From positions 62,001 to 126,000 of the forward strand of contig NZ_BMTP01000006.1 of assembly GCF_014649735.1 (NCBI RefSeq): a stretch of 64,000 nt of DNA, in the 5' to 3' direction. A program made the position numbers and the translations under genes. The DNA is from Streptomyces lavendofoliae. Lineage in GTDB: Bacteria > Actinomycetota > Actinomycetes > Streptomycetales > Streptomycetaceae. The notes under the pieces were generated by a model, which had not been told where the DNA came from, ran no database searches, and saw only the letters and a list, made by a program, of their open reading frames with translations. Of the stretch, positions 41,460 to 49,879 are shown in pieces. Each line of letters opens with the position of its first letter. The stretch's first letter is position 1.

Positions 41460-43024
41460 CCGGGTCCGGCCGCCGCCAGGGCCTCCGGGGGGTCCGGGAC
41501 CCCGCGCCCGCCGAAGCAGCGGGCCAGCACGGCGTCCAGCGCGCCGCCGTCCGGCGCCCAGCCGACGTACCCGTCGGGCCTGACGAGCAGCGCCTCGCAC
41601 GGCAGGTCCGGCACCGGCGCGCAGCGGACCACCCGCAGGCGGTGCGCCCAGGGCCGCGCCGCGCCGAGGTGTCGTTCGCCGTCCTCGCCCAGGAGCAGCA
41701 GGAGCGGCCTGCCCTCGCGCAGCAGCCGGATCACGTCCGTCGGCCCCTCGGCCGTGTCCAGGGCGACGTTCCGCAGGAAGGTCCCCTCCCACGAGGACGA
41801 CGGCGAGCGCGTGGGCAGCACGGTGTCCTGGGCGCTGATCATCAGGCCGAAGGCGTCCCCGCCCCGGCCCCCGTCCGCTCCCCCGGCCCCGCTGCCGTCC
41901 TCGCCGGACGTGAGCATGCCGGCGATCAGGTCCCGCAACGGGTCCAGGGCGGGATCGGGGCGCATCAGCGCCACCTGCGCCCGGGTGTTGTCGACGACGC
42001 GCCGGGCCGCCGGGCGGCGCTCCGCGTCGTACGTGTCGAGCAGTTCGTCCCCCGCGTCCCCCGCCGCCGCGAGGGCGAGCTTCCAGCCCAGGCCCACCGC
42101 GTCCAGCAGCCCGGTGCTGAGCCCCTGGCCGCCCACGGGGAAGTGGACGTGCGCCGCGTCACCGGCGAGGAAGACCGGGCCGGCCCGGAAGGTCCGGGCC
42201 AGCCGGCTGAAGTCGCTGAACCTGCTGAGCCACCGGCCCTCGGTCAGGGTGATGTCGTGCCCGGCCAGGTACGAGACCTCCTGGCTCAACTCGGCGAGCG
42301 TGACGGGTCGTTCCCGGTCGCCCGGGGGCCGGTCGCAGTTGAGCGTGCGCAGGTGCGTGCTGCCGTCGGCGGCCTCCTTGACGACGAGCCAGCCGCGCGG
42401 GGTGCGGTGCCAGCCCGGCGGAAGCAGACGGGCGTGCTCGTCCCGCAGACGGACCTGCCCCATGAGCGCGGTCGCGGTCGCCGGCCACGTGTCGGACTCG
42501 ATGCCGGCAAGACGGCGGACGGTGCTGCGGGCGCCGTCGGCCCCGACCGCGTACCGCGCGTGGAGGGTGACGGTGCCGCGCGGCCCCTGGGCCTCCACCC
42601 GCACGCCCTCCGGCGTCCGGTCGAGGCCCACCACGCGGTGACCGCGCAGGACACGGGCGCCGGCGGCCCGTGCCCGGCCCTCGAAATGGCGTTCCCATTC
42701 CGCCTGGGGCACCTTCAGAACGGGTTGCGGTTCGGTCGGTGGTGCCGTGATGGCCAGGCCCGGTATGCCCGCGAAGTGGAAGGGCATGGTGTTCGCGTCG
42801 CCGCCCGCTTGCGCGAGGTGGTCCGGCAGGTGGCCGCGGCGGGCCAGGCACTGGACGGTCCGGGCGTGCAGCGTCGTCGCCTTCGGCCGTTCGGACGTCG
42901 TGGTGCGGCCTTCCACCAGGACGACTTCGGTACCCAGGGCGGCCAGCTCGGCGGCGAGCAGCATGCCGACCGGTCCGCCCCCGACCACCAGTACCCGCGC
43001 CCGTGCCTCTCCCGGACGAGTCAC
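41444..43024 (-). CDS. FAD-dependent aromatic-type monooxygenase (PheA/TfdB class)
   Basis: 526 aa flavin hydroxylase of the aromatic/polyketide type. FAD-binding GGGPVGMLLAAEL at the N-terminus, the DG motif VGADGARSTVRRLAG, and GDAAHVHFPVGGQGLSTG (~288), with a C-terminal thioredoxin-like domain (LVRPDGYVGWAPDG). Enzymes like this tailor polyketides or inactivate rifamycin and tetracycline. The GTG 43024 is behind GGGAGGCGG; divergent from the ATP-grasp gene. Stop overlaps the receptor gene's end. Confidence 0.9.
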   Translation of the reverse strand: MTRPGEARARVLVVGGGPVGMLLAAELAALGTEVVLVEGRTTTSERPKATTLHARTVQCLARRGHLPDHLAQAGGDANTMPFHFAGIPGLAITAPPTEPQPVLKVPQAEWERHFEGRARAAGARVLRGHRVVGLDRTPEGVRVEAQGPRGTVTLHARYAVGADGARSTVRRLAGIESDTWPATATALMGQVRLRDEHARLLPPGWHRTPRGWLVVKEAADGSTHLRTLNCDRPPGDRERPVTLAELSQEVSYLAGHDITLTEGRWLSRFSDFSRLARTFRAGPVFLAGDAAHVHFPVGGQGLSTGLLDAVGLGWKLALAAAGDAGDELLDTYDAERRPAARRVVDNTRAQVALMRPDPALDPLRDLIAGMLTSGEDGSGAGGADGGRGGDAFGLMISAQDTVLPTRSPSSSWEGTFLRNVALDTAEGPTDVIRLLREGRPLLLLLGEDGERHLGAARPWAHRLRVVRCAPVPDLPCEALLVRPDGYVGWAPDGGALDAVLARCFGGRGVPDPPEALAAAGPGQPTG

Positions 43025-43270
43025 CGCGAAACCGCCTCCCTGCCACCACGAAAGCCTGCTGACGGGATGGTACGTACGCCGCCTCGGCGCCCGTCGCGGC
43101 AGGGAGGCGGTAGCGGGTGGTGGGCGGGTGAACAGCTCCGGTCGCGGGGCGCTCCCGGCCGGGTGCGCCCCGGGCCCCCCGCCGCCCGCCGGGCCGGCCC
43201 AGGGGCACCTCGGGGCCGCGTCCGAGCGGCTGGCACCATGGGTCCCCCCCACCGACGGAGGAGACACCCC

Positions 43271-44095
43271 ATGCCCGCCCGCCCCGCCCTGCTGTACGTG
43301 ACCGATCTGGCCTACCCGGCCCGGGGGCGGCGCTACTGCGACGAGGACGTCTTCCTGTCCTCCCGCCTCCGCGCGGACTTCGACATCGCCCTGTGCCACC
43401 CGCTCGACGCCGCCGCCCTCATGGACCGCTTCGACGCCGTCGTGGTCCGCAACAGCGGGCCCGTACTCCACTACCAGGCGGAGTACGACGCCTTCCGCGA
43501 GCGCGCGACGGCGCACGGCACCCGCGTCTACAACCCACTGACCGGCCGGGGGGACATGGCCGGCAAGCAGTATCTGCTGGAGCTGACCCGGGCCGGACAC
43601 CCGGTCATCCCCACCGTCGACCGGCTCCAGGACCTGGATCTCCTGCCCGACACCGGCCAGTACGTGGTCAAGCCGAAGGCCGGGGCGGACTCCATCGGCC
43701 TCCGCTTCGTACCAGCGGACGCGCTCGGCCCGATCGCCGAGGGCGATGTACTGGTCCAGCCCCGTGTCGACTTCCGCTACGAGGTGTCGTTCTACTACGT
43801 CGACGACACCTTCCAGTACGCCCTGTACGCCCCCGACCCCGCGCGGCGCTGGGAGCTGGAGCCGTACGCGCCGACGGAGGCCGACCTGGCCTTCGCCCGC
43901 CGCTTCATCGACTGGAACACCCTCGGCCACGGGATCCAGCGGGTGGACGCCTGCCGCACCCGGGAAGGCGGCCTGCTCCTGGTGGAACTGGAGGACCTCA
44001 ACCCCTACTTGTCCCTCGACCTGGTCGACGACCGGACCCGGGACGCCTTCGTCAGCGGCATGACGGCCTCCCTCCACCGGTTCCTGGACGGGTGA
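43271..44095 (+). CDS. ATP-grasp enzyme
   Basis: 274 aa. An N-terminal Rossmann-like half (LLYVTDLAYPARGRRYCDED, DAVVVRNSGPVLHYQ) precedes an ATP-grasp domain: GDMAGKQYLLELTRAGHPVIPT, YVVKPKAGADSIGLRFV, LVQPRVDFRYEVSFYYV, and metal-binding VELEDLNPYLSLD. Likely forms an amide or peptide bond with ATP, for instance in glutathione-, pseurotin- or microviridin-like tailoring. ATG 43271 after GGAGGAGACACCCC. Its companionship with a monooxygenase, dioxygenase and AfsA/receptor pair suggests a small biosynthetic island. Confidence 0.85.
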   Translation: MPARPALLYVTDLAYPARGRRYCDEDVFLSSRLRADFDIALCHPLDAAALMDRFDAVVVRNSGPVLHYQAEYDAFRERATAHGTRVYNPLTGRGDMAGKQYLLELTRAGHPVIPTVDRLQDLDLLPDTGQYVVKPKAGADSIGLRFVPADALGPIAEGDVLVQPRVDFRYEVSFYYVDDTFQYALYAPDPARRWELEPYAPTEADLAFARRFIDWNTLGHGIQRVDACRTREGGLLLVELEDLNPYLSLDLVDDRTRDAFVSGMTASLHRFLDG

Positions 44096-44221
44096 CCCGG
44101 CGCTTCGGACCTCCGGCGCGGCGGGGTCCCGGTGGCGCGAGCCCTCGGTGCCGTCACCCGTCACGGTGGTTGCCGCGCGGGTCCCGGGCGCGACGCCGCG
44201 GTCGGGGGGCACCGTGGAGGG

Positions 44222-44749
44222 ATGCGCCTCCGCCGAATCGCCCCGCCCGTCGTCACCGCCCTGCTGCTCCTGTCCGGGTGCACCAGCGTCGGGGGTGGGC
44301 CGACCACCCCGCGTCCGAGCCTCGCGCCCGCGGGTGGCCGTCTGTCCTCCCCCGTGCGTGAGTTGCCGGCGCCGCGCCCGGCGCCGGTCCGCGAGGAACT
44401 CGCCCACACCGGCCCGGTGCCCGCGCCACCGCCTGGGAGGGCGGCCGGGAACGCCGCCCGTGAGGCGTCGGCCGGCCCCGGGCAGCGGTCGCCGCGCCGG
44501 GCCGAGCACCGGCCCCCGGAAGCCGCCGGGGAACAGGGCTTGTACGCGCCACGGGAGCGTCGCGACAGCGCCCGGGACCGACGGCCCGTCGGCGCGCCCC
44601 GGGCCGGGGCGCCGCGCGGGCCCCGCACCGAGTCCGTTCCGAAGAGGCCGCTGCCCCGCCGGTCCGTCGGCATGCGGGACCTGTGCCGCGCGTCGCACGG
44701 TGTGGCGGACCCCTCGATCGTGAGCCTCTGCCACCGGACGTACGGCTGA
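44222..44749 (+). CDS. Lipoprotein with conserved Cys-rich C-terminus (175 aa)
   Basis: MRLRRIAPPVVTALLLLSGC ends in the lipobox (LSGC). A long Pro/Arg-rich disordered middle leads to MRDLCRASHGVADPSIVSLC, ending HRTYG. Two cysteines spaced this way recur in short Streptomyces cell-surface proteins, as I recall. Role unknown. Start supported by the signal peptide and GGAGGG. Confidence 0.6.
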   Translation: MRLRRIAPPVVTALLLLSGCTSVGGGPTTPRPSLAPAGGRLSSPVRELPAPRPAPVREELAHTGPVPAPPPGRAAGNAAREASAGPGQRSPRRAEHRPPEAAGEQGLYAPRERRDSARDRRPVGAPRAGAPRGPRTESVPKRPLPRRSVGMRDLCRASHGVADPSIVSLCHRTYG

Positions 44750-44814
44750 CCCACCCCGCGGCCGCTCAGCCGGGGCCCGGGGGGCGTGTGAGGGAGGAGT
44801 CGCGAAACGACAAA

Positions 44815-44841
44815 GGCAAGAGGGAGTGCCCACCTCTTGCC
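44815..44841. promoter_or_regulatory. 9-bp inverted repeat upstream of RAE
   Basis: GGCAAGAGG (44815-44823) and CCTCTTGCC (44833-44841), perfect arms, 9-nt centre. A TATAGC -10-like hexamer (44852-44857) follows. Could be an operator for helR or a terminator of the lipoprotein gene. Confidence 0.45.
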
Positions 44842-44864
44842 ACTCTCAACATATAGCGCACCGG

Positions 44865-44884
44865 GGGGCTTGCCACAAGGCCCC
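44865..44884. promoter_or_regulatory. Rifamycin-associated element (RAE)
   Basis: GGGGCTTGCCACAAGGCCCC is a near-exact match, from memory, to the RAE, an inverted repeat found before rifamycin-inducible genes in actinomycetes, including helR, rifampin phosphotransferase and glycosyltransferase genes. It lies about 210 bases before the HelR-type gene and just after a -10-like hexamer. Confidence 0.8.
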
Positions 44885-44984
44885 GCTCGTACCGCAGAAT
44901 CGCAGGCCGAAGCCGGAAGCCGCAGAAACGGGTGAACACCAGGTGCGTGTGTTGTCGTCGGTCCACTGGTCGTGCGGGGAAGTC

Positions 44985-45089
44985 ATGGCGGGGGTGGGAC
45001 AGGGGCTGCGGCCCCCGGCGCCCGGAACCGGGGCGCCGGGACGCGCGGCACCGGACGTCGCGGGCGCGGCCACCGATCGGCGGTGGTGA
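44985..45089 (+). CDS. Possible leader peptide (34 aa) ending at the helR start
   Basis: ATG 44985 follows GGGGAAGTC and the frame stops at 45089, one base before the helR ATG (ggTGAcATG). Product Gly/Pro/Ala-rich (MAGVGQGLRPPAPGTG...). Position suggests coupling or a regulatory leader. Could be chance in GC-rich DNA. Confidence 0.3.
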   Translation: MAGVGQGLRPPAPGTGAPGRAAPDVAGAATDRRW

Positions 45090-45090
45090 C

Positions 45091-47259
45091 ATGAGTTCCC
45101 CGATTGCCAGTGCCTTCGACCTCCCCGGCCATCTCTCCGCCAAGGCCGACCCGGCGCTGATCGCCCGGGACGAGCGGCACTTCGCGGCCGTCGCGGAGTG
45201 CCTCGACCGGTCGATCACCGAGCTGACCGACCGTCTCGACGCCCTGCGCAGGGCGCCCGGCGGCCTCGGCCGGGAGGCCATGGACCGGGACGTGGAGATC
45301 CACCGGCTGACCGGCCGTCTGCGCATCCTGAGTCGCTTCGGCCTCGACCTGTGCCTCGGGCACTTCGTCCGGGCCGACGACCCCGAGCCCGTCCACATCG
45401 GGCGGCTCGGCCTCACCGACAGCACGGGGCGCCGGCTGCTGGTCGACTGGCGCTCCCCCGCGGCCGAGCCGTTCTTCGCGGCGACGCACGCCGACCCGAT
45501 GGGTGTGGTGAGCCGCCGCAGGTACCGCTGGACGCGGGGCCGGATCAGCGACTACTGGGACGAGGTGTTCACGGCCGAGGGCCTTGAGGGGCACGCGGCG
45601 CTGGACGACCAGTCCGCCTTCATCGCCAGTCTGGGCAGCACCCGGTCGCCCCGGATGCGTGACGTCCTCGCCACCATCCAGGCCGACCAGGACGCCGTCA
45701 TCCGGGCGGGGTCCCGCGGCGCCCTCGTCGTCGACGGCGGTCCGGGTACGGGAAAGACCGTCGTCGCCCTGCACCGCACCGCGCACCTGCTGTACTCCGA
45801 CCCCCGCCTCGGTCACCGCCGGGGCGGCGTGCTGTTCGTCGGTCCGCACCAGCCGTACCTGGCCTACGTCGCCGACGTCCTGCCCAGCCTCGGCGAGGAC
45901 GGTGTGCGGACCTGCACGCTGCGGGACCTCGTCGCCGAGGGAGCCGGAGCAGCCGCCGAGACCGACCCGGAGGTGGCCCGCCTCAAGGCGTCCGCGCGGA
46001 TGGTGGACGCCGTCGAGGCGGCCGTCAGGTTCTACGAGGAGCCGCCCACCCGGGGCATGACCGTCACGACCGACTGGGCCGACGTCCGGCTGAGCGCCGA
46101 CGACTGGGCCGAGGCGTTCGAGGCACCGGAGCCCGGGACGCCGCACAACGAGGCGCACGAGCAGATCCGGGAGGCGCTGGGCACGATCCTGCTGGACAAG
46201 CTCGGCGAGGACGTCCCGCCCGAGGAGTTCCGCAGGTCGCTGGCGCGGGACGACGAACTGGCCGGGACCCTCCACCGCGCGTGGCCGCTGATCGAGGCGG
46301 CCGACCTCGTCGGCGACCTGTGGTCGGTGCCCGCGTACCTGCGCAAGTGCGCTCCCTGGCTCGGCCCCGACGACGTCCGCAGGCTGCGGCGCGGGGACGC
46401 CCAGGCGTGGACGTTGTCGGACCTGCCCCTGCTGGACGCGGCACGGCAGCGGCTCGGCGACCCGGAGGCGGCACGACGGCTGAGCCGGCGCGAGGCCGCC
46501 CTCGCGGCCCAGCGCGAGCGCATGACGCAGGTCGTCGACAACCTGATCGCCGCCGCGGCCGACTCCGGCGCCGACGGCGACGACGGCGAGGGGCTCGTGA
46601 CGATGCTGCGCGGCCGGGACGCCCGGGTCAGCCTGGTCGACGAGTCCGAACTGCCCGCCCCCGACCCGGACCTGCTCGCCGGCCCGTTCGCGCACATCGT
46701 CGTGGACGAGGCCCAGGAGCTGACCGACGCGGAATGGCGGATGCTGCTGCCGCGCTGCCCGTCCCGGAGCTTCACCATCGTCGGGGACCGCGCCCAGGCC
46801 AGGCACGGGTTCCCGGAGTCGTGGCCGGAGCGGCTCGAACGGGTCGGGTTCGACCGGATCGAGGTGGCCTCGCTGAACATCAACTACCGGACCCCCGAGG
46901 AGGTCATGGCCGAGGCCGAGCGGGTCGTGCGCGCCGTGCTCCCGGACGCCAACGTACCGGTATCCGTGCGCGGCACCGGGATTCCCGTCATGCGCGGGTC
47001 GGTCGCCGATCTGCGCCCGGTCCTCGACGAGTGGCTGTCCACGCATGCCGAGGGGACCGCGTGCGTCATCGGCGCCCCGGCGTTCCGGGCCGAGCCGCGT
47101 GTCCGGTCGCTGACCCCGGAACTGTCGAAGGGGCTCGAGTTCGACCTGGTCGTGCTCGTCGACCCGGAGGGCTTCGGCACGGGCGTCGAAGGAGCGGTCG
47201 ACCGCTACGTCGCGATGACGCGGGCGACCCAGCGGCTCGTGGTCCTCACGAGCCCCTGA
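45091..47259 (+). CDS. helR: HelR-type RNA polymerase helicase (rifamycin tolerance)
   Basis: 722 aa superfamily-1 ATPase of the HelD/HelR group, which removes or rescues RNA polymerase stalled by rifamycins. N-terminal coiled arm (residues ~15-80, RDERHFAAVAECLDRSITEL...), Walker A GGPGTGKTVVALHRT (~215-229), Walker B IVVDEAQELTDAEW (~535-548), GDRAQARHGFPESW, motif V-like LSKGLEFDLVVLVDPE and YVAMTRATQRLVVL. Shorter than Bacillus HelD and without a UvrD-style exonuclease. RAE upstream supports the assignment. ATG 45091 with GGTGGTGAC; an out-of-frame leader ORF ends one base before. Confidence 0.92.
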   Translation: MSSPIASAFDLPGHLSAKADPALIARDERHFAAVAECLDRSITELTDRLDALRRAPGGLGREAMDRDVEIHRLTGRLRILSRFGLDLCLGHFVRADDPEPVHIGRLGLTDSTGRRLLVDWRSPAAEPFFAATHADPMGVVSRRRYRWTRGRISDYWDEVFTAEGLEGHAALDDQSAFIASLGSTRSPRMRDVLATIQADQDAVIRAGSRGALVVDGGPGTGKTVVALHRTAHLLYSDPRLGHRRGGVLFVGPHQPYLAYVADVLPSLGEDGVRTCTLRDLVAEGAGAAAETDPEVARLKASARMVDAVEAAVRFYEEPPTRGMTVTTDWADVRLSADDWAEAFEAPEPGTPHNEAHEQIREALGTILLDKLGEDVPPEEFRRSLARDDELAGTLHRAWPLIEAADLVGDLWSVPAYLRKCAPWLGPDDVRRLRRGDAQAWTLSDLPLLDAARQRLGDPEAARRLSRREAALAAQRERMTQVVDNLIAAAADSGADGDDGEGLVTMLRGRDARVSLVDESELPAPDPDLLAGPFAHIVVDEAQELTDAEWRMLLPRCPSRSFTIVGDRAQARHGFPESWPERLERVGFDRIEVASLNINYRTPEEVMAEAERVVRAVLPDANVPVSVRGTGIPVMRGSVADLRPVLDEWLSTHAEGTACVIGAPAFRAEPRVRSLTPELSKGLEFDLVVLVDPEGFGTGVEGAVDRYVAMTRATQRLVVLTSP

Positions 47260-47522
47260 CGCCGGGGTGCGATCACCGGCCGACGCACGGTGGGCCGGCC
47301 CCATCGGCGGCGACATGTGTCGCGGGGCTTCGGCGCCGGTTCCGGGCGGAGCTGCCGGCCGGCGCGCTGGGCCGGGAGCGGGCGGAGGGACCGGACCGGG
47401 CCCGTCGGGCGGGTCTCGGCGCCGACCGTGAACGCGCGTCGCCGGAGGCCCTGGTGTGACGGGCGGCTCCCCGCGCCGGGGTCCAGCAGGGGACCGCGAG
47501 CGGGGTGAGCCAGGCGGCTCCT
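47260..47522. other. Gap after helR, possible coding remnant
   Basis: No complete gene. A plus-strand frame up to 47459 (ATCVAGLRRRFRAELPAGAL..., strongly G/C-third) reads like coding sequence but has no start, so it may be a truncated remnant. Nothing recognised. Confidence 0.3.
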
Positions 47523-47559
47523 CCCGTCGGGGGCGGGGCCGGGTTCCGCCCCCGACGGG
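47523..47559. terminator. Strong 14-bp hairpin
   Basis: CCCGTCGGGGGCGG (47523-47536) pairs perfectly with CCGCCCCCGACGGG (47546-47559) around a 9-nt loop. A terminator between helR and the PBP operon. Confidence 0.8.
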
Positions 47560-47758
47560 CCGGCTTCGGCCAAAGCCCCGGCGCCCCCATGGGACTGTCA
47601 TACCGGCCTGTTATCTTTGCGTGACATGGCGGGCGTCACCCTCTGTCACTCTCTGGGGTGCGCTTTTGTGTTGTTTCATCGCGCCGGTAATCGGATGCCG
47701 GGCCGCACACCCGCGGCTGTCCGCGGGGGTCCGGGCCACGAGTCATGGCTGGACGGGG

Positions 47759-49879
47759 ATGACCAAGCACATCGACTGGAGAAGAGCGGCGGGCGCCGTA
47801 CGCACGGCGGCGGGGTCCCGGACCAGGCCCCGTGGCAAGCGGCGCAGGCCGCGCGCCTCACGTGTGCCGCGCCGGCCCGACTACCCCCGCTCGGGCCGCG
47901 TCGGCTGGCGCCGGTGGGTCCCGTCCTGGCGCCAGTTGTCGGCGTCGTTCCTGCTGGCCGTGGCCGCCGTCTCGGGAGTCGTGGCCATCGCCTACGTACG
48001 CACCGAGATACCGGAGGGCCTGAACGGCTTCGCCACGCAGCAGGACAACGTCTACTACTGGGCCGACGGCACTCCGATGGCCCGCACCGGCTGGGTCAGG
48101 CGCCAGGAGATGCCCCTGGACAAGATCCCGAAGCACGTCCGCTGGGCGGTGCTCGCCGCGGAGAACGCCGGTTTCTACTCCGACCCCGGCGTCTCCGTGA
48201 GCGGTGTGACGCGGGCCCTGTGGCGCACGGTCGGTGACGGCGACACCCAGGGCGGGTCCACCATCACCCAGCAGTACGTCAAGAACGTCTATCTCAGCCA
48301 GGACCAGTCGCTCTCCCGCAAGTTCACCGAGGTGCTCCTCGCCATCAAGGTGGACCGCCAGCACAGCAAGGACCGGATACTCGAGGACTACCTCAACACC
48401 AGCTGGTTCGGGCGCGGCACGTACGGCCTCCAGCGTGCCGCGCAGGCGTACTACGGCAAGGACGTCACCCAGCTGGACGCCAGCGAGGGCGCCTTCCTCG
48501 CCGCCCTCCTGAAGGGCGCCTCGCTGTACGACCCCGCCATCTCGCCCGCCAACCGCGAACGCGCCGTCGAGCGGTGGGCCTGGACGCTGGACCGCATGGT
48601 CGAGATCGGCAGGCTGTCCCGCGAGGAGCGCGCCCGCTACACCAGATTCCCCGAGCCGAGGGTCCCGACCACCCCGAGCACCTCCGGCGGCCAGAACGGC
48701 TACCTCGTCGAGCTGGCCGAGACGTACGCCAAGCGCGCCGGGCGGATCAGCGACGCGCGGTTCGACCTCGGCGGGTACCAGGTCTACACGACCTTCCAGA
48801 AGCCGCGTACGGCCGCGCTCACCAAGGCCGTCGACGCGGCACGCGCCGGCCTCGACCCCGAGAACCGCGCGGCCGACCGGTACGCCCGGTTCGGAGCCGC
48901 CTCGGTCGCCCCCGACGGCCGCATCCTGGCCGTCCACGGCGGACCGGACCACCAGAAGCAGGCGTTCAACGAGTCCAACGCCGCCACCGTCCCGGCCGGA
49001 ACGGTCTTCACCCCCTTCGTCTACGCCGCCGCGCTCGAGCACGGCGTGCAGCGCGAGCGCGGCGGACCCCGCACCCCGGTCACTCCCGCGACCGTCTACG
49101 ACGGCGACGACGGCGTCCCCCTGCGGACCCCGGAGGGCCCGTACTGGGACCGCGCCGGGAAGATGGTCAAGGCCATCAACCTCGACGGCCGCTCCCACGG
49201 CCGCATCAGCCTCGGCCGTGCCCTGGCCGAGTCGGCGGACGCGCCCTTCCTCCAACTGGGCATGGACGTCGGTCTGGAGCATGTGCGGCGCACCGCGCAA
49301 TCGGCCGGCCTCCTCGGCTCCAGCCTCGGCCCCCCGGTCCCCGACTTCGCCCTCGGCAACTCCACGCCGAGCGCCATCCGCATGGCGAGCGCCTACAGCA
49401 TGTTCCCCGGGCGCGGCACGCACACCGAGCCGTACTCGGTGCTGCGGGTCACCCACAAGGGAGAGCCCGTTCCGCTCGCCGCCCCGCGCAAGCGGCGGGC
49501 CGTCGGCCCCGCGGTGGCCGACCACGTCACCGACGCGCTCTCCCGCGCCCGCGAGGAGCAGGCCACCGAGGAGCAGGCCACCGAGGGGCGCGCTGACGAG
49601 GAGCACGGCGGCGAGGGGCCGGACGGCGCGGCGGGCAAGGCCGGCGGCACGCGGGAGGACACGGCCCGCTGGTACGCCGGTTACACGCCCACCGAGGCCA
49701 CGGCCGTCGTCGTCTACCGCATGGACCTCGCCAAGAGCCTCGCCCCACTGCCCCTCACGGGCCTCGGCGGCGACTCCACGGCCGGGGCCGGCCGTCCCGC
49801 GGCGATATGGAACCAATACATGGACGCGGTGCGGGACGTGTCTCCTCGCACCGGTGACGATCGGGGGAAGACACGATGA
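47759..49879 (+). CDS. Class A PBP-like glycosyltransferase with degenerate transpeptidase domain
   Basis: 706 aa, membrane-anchored. A basic cytosolic leader, one helix (SFLLAVAAVSGVVAIAYV, ~63-80), then a GT51 domain with AAENAGFYSDPG (~131-142, catalytic Glu), QGGSTITQQYVKN (~164-176), RKFTEVLLAIKVD and DYLNTSWFGRGTYG. The C-terminal transpeptidase fold remains, but its catalytic motifs are altered: SxxK is TVFT (in PAGTVFTPFVYAAAL, ~413), SxN is SAD (~491) and KTGT is KAGG (~626, followed by DTARWYAGYTP). Thus glycan polymerisation is likely, cross-linking is not. Charged EEQATEEQATEGR repeat near 610. Its TGA overlaps the deacetylase ATG. Confidence 0.9.
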   Translation: MTKHIDWRRAAGAVRTAAGSRTRPRGKRRRPRASRVPRRPDYPRSGRVGWRRWVPSWRQLSASFLLAVAAVSGVVAIAYVRTEIPEGLNGFATQQDNVYYWADGTPMARTGWVRRQEMPLDKIPKHVRWAVLAAENAGFYSDPGVSVSGVTRALWRTVGDGDTQGGSTITQQYVKNVYLSQDQSLSRKFTEVLLAIKVDRQHSKDRILEDYLNTSWFGRGTYGLQRAAQAYYGKDVTQLDASEGAFLAALLKGASLYDPAISPANRERAVERWAWTLDRMVEIGRLSREERARYTRFPEPRVPTTPSTSGGQNGYLVELAETYAKRAGRISDARFDLGGYQVYTTFQKPRTAALTKAVDAARAGLDPENRAADRYARFGAASVAPDGRILAVHGGPDHQKQAFNESNAATVPAGTVFTPFVYAAALEHGVQRERGGPRTPVTPATVYDGDDGVPLRTPEGPYWDRAGKMVKAINLDGRSHGRISLGRALAESADAPFLQLGMDVGLEHVRRTAQSAGLLGSSLGPPVPDFALGNSTPSAIRMASAYSMFPGRGTHTEPYSVLRVTHKGEPVPLAAPRKRRAVGPAVADHVTDALSRAREEQATEEQATEGRADEEHGGEGPDGAAGKAGGTREDTARWYAGYTPTEATAVVVYRMDLAKSLAPLPLTGLGGDSTAGAGRPAAIWNQYMDAVRDVSPRTGDDRGKTR

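Noticed and set aside
43025..44833. Minus-strand continuation upstream of the FAD monooxygenase, as if one 1,129-codon protein
   Set aside because: Only 41444-43024 has motifs. The upstream part is antisense to the ATP-grasp and lipoprotein genes, and a GTG with ribosome site exists at 43024.
44766..44852. 28-codon minus-strand frame (MLRVARGGHSLLPLSFRD...)
   Set aside because: Short, its only support is a TATGTT-like hexamer, and it coincides with the dyad and RAE region; more likely regulatory DNA.
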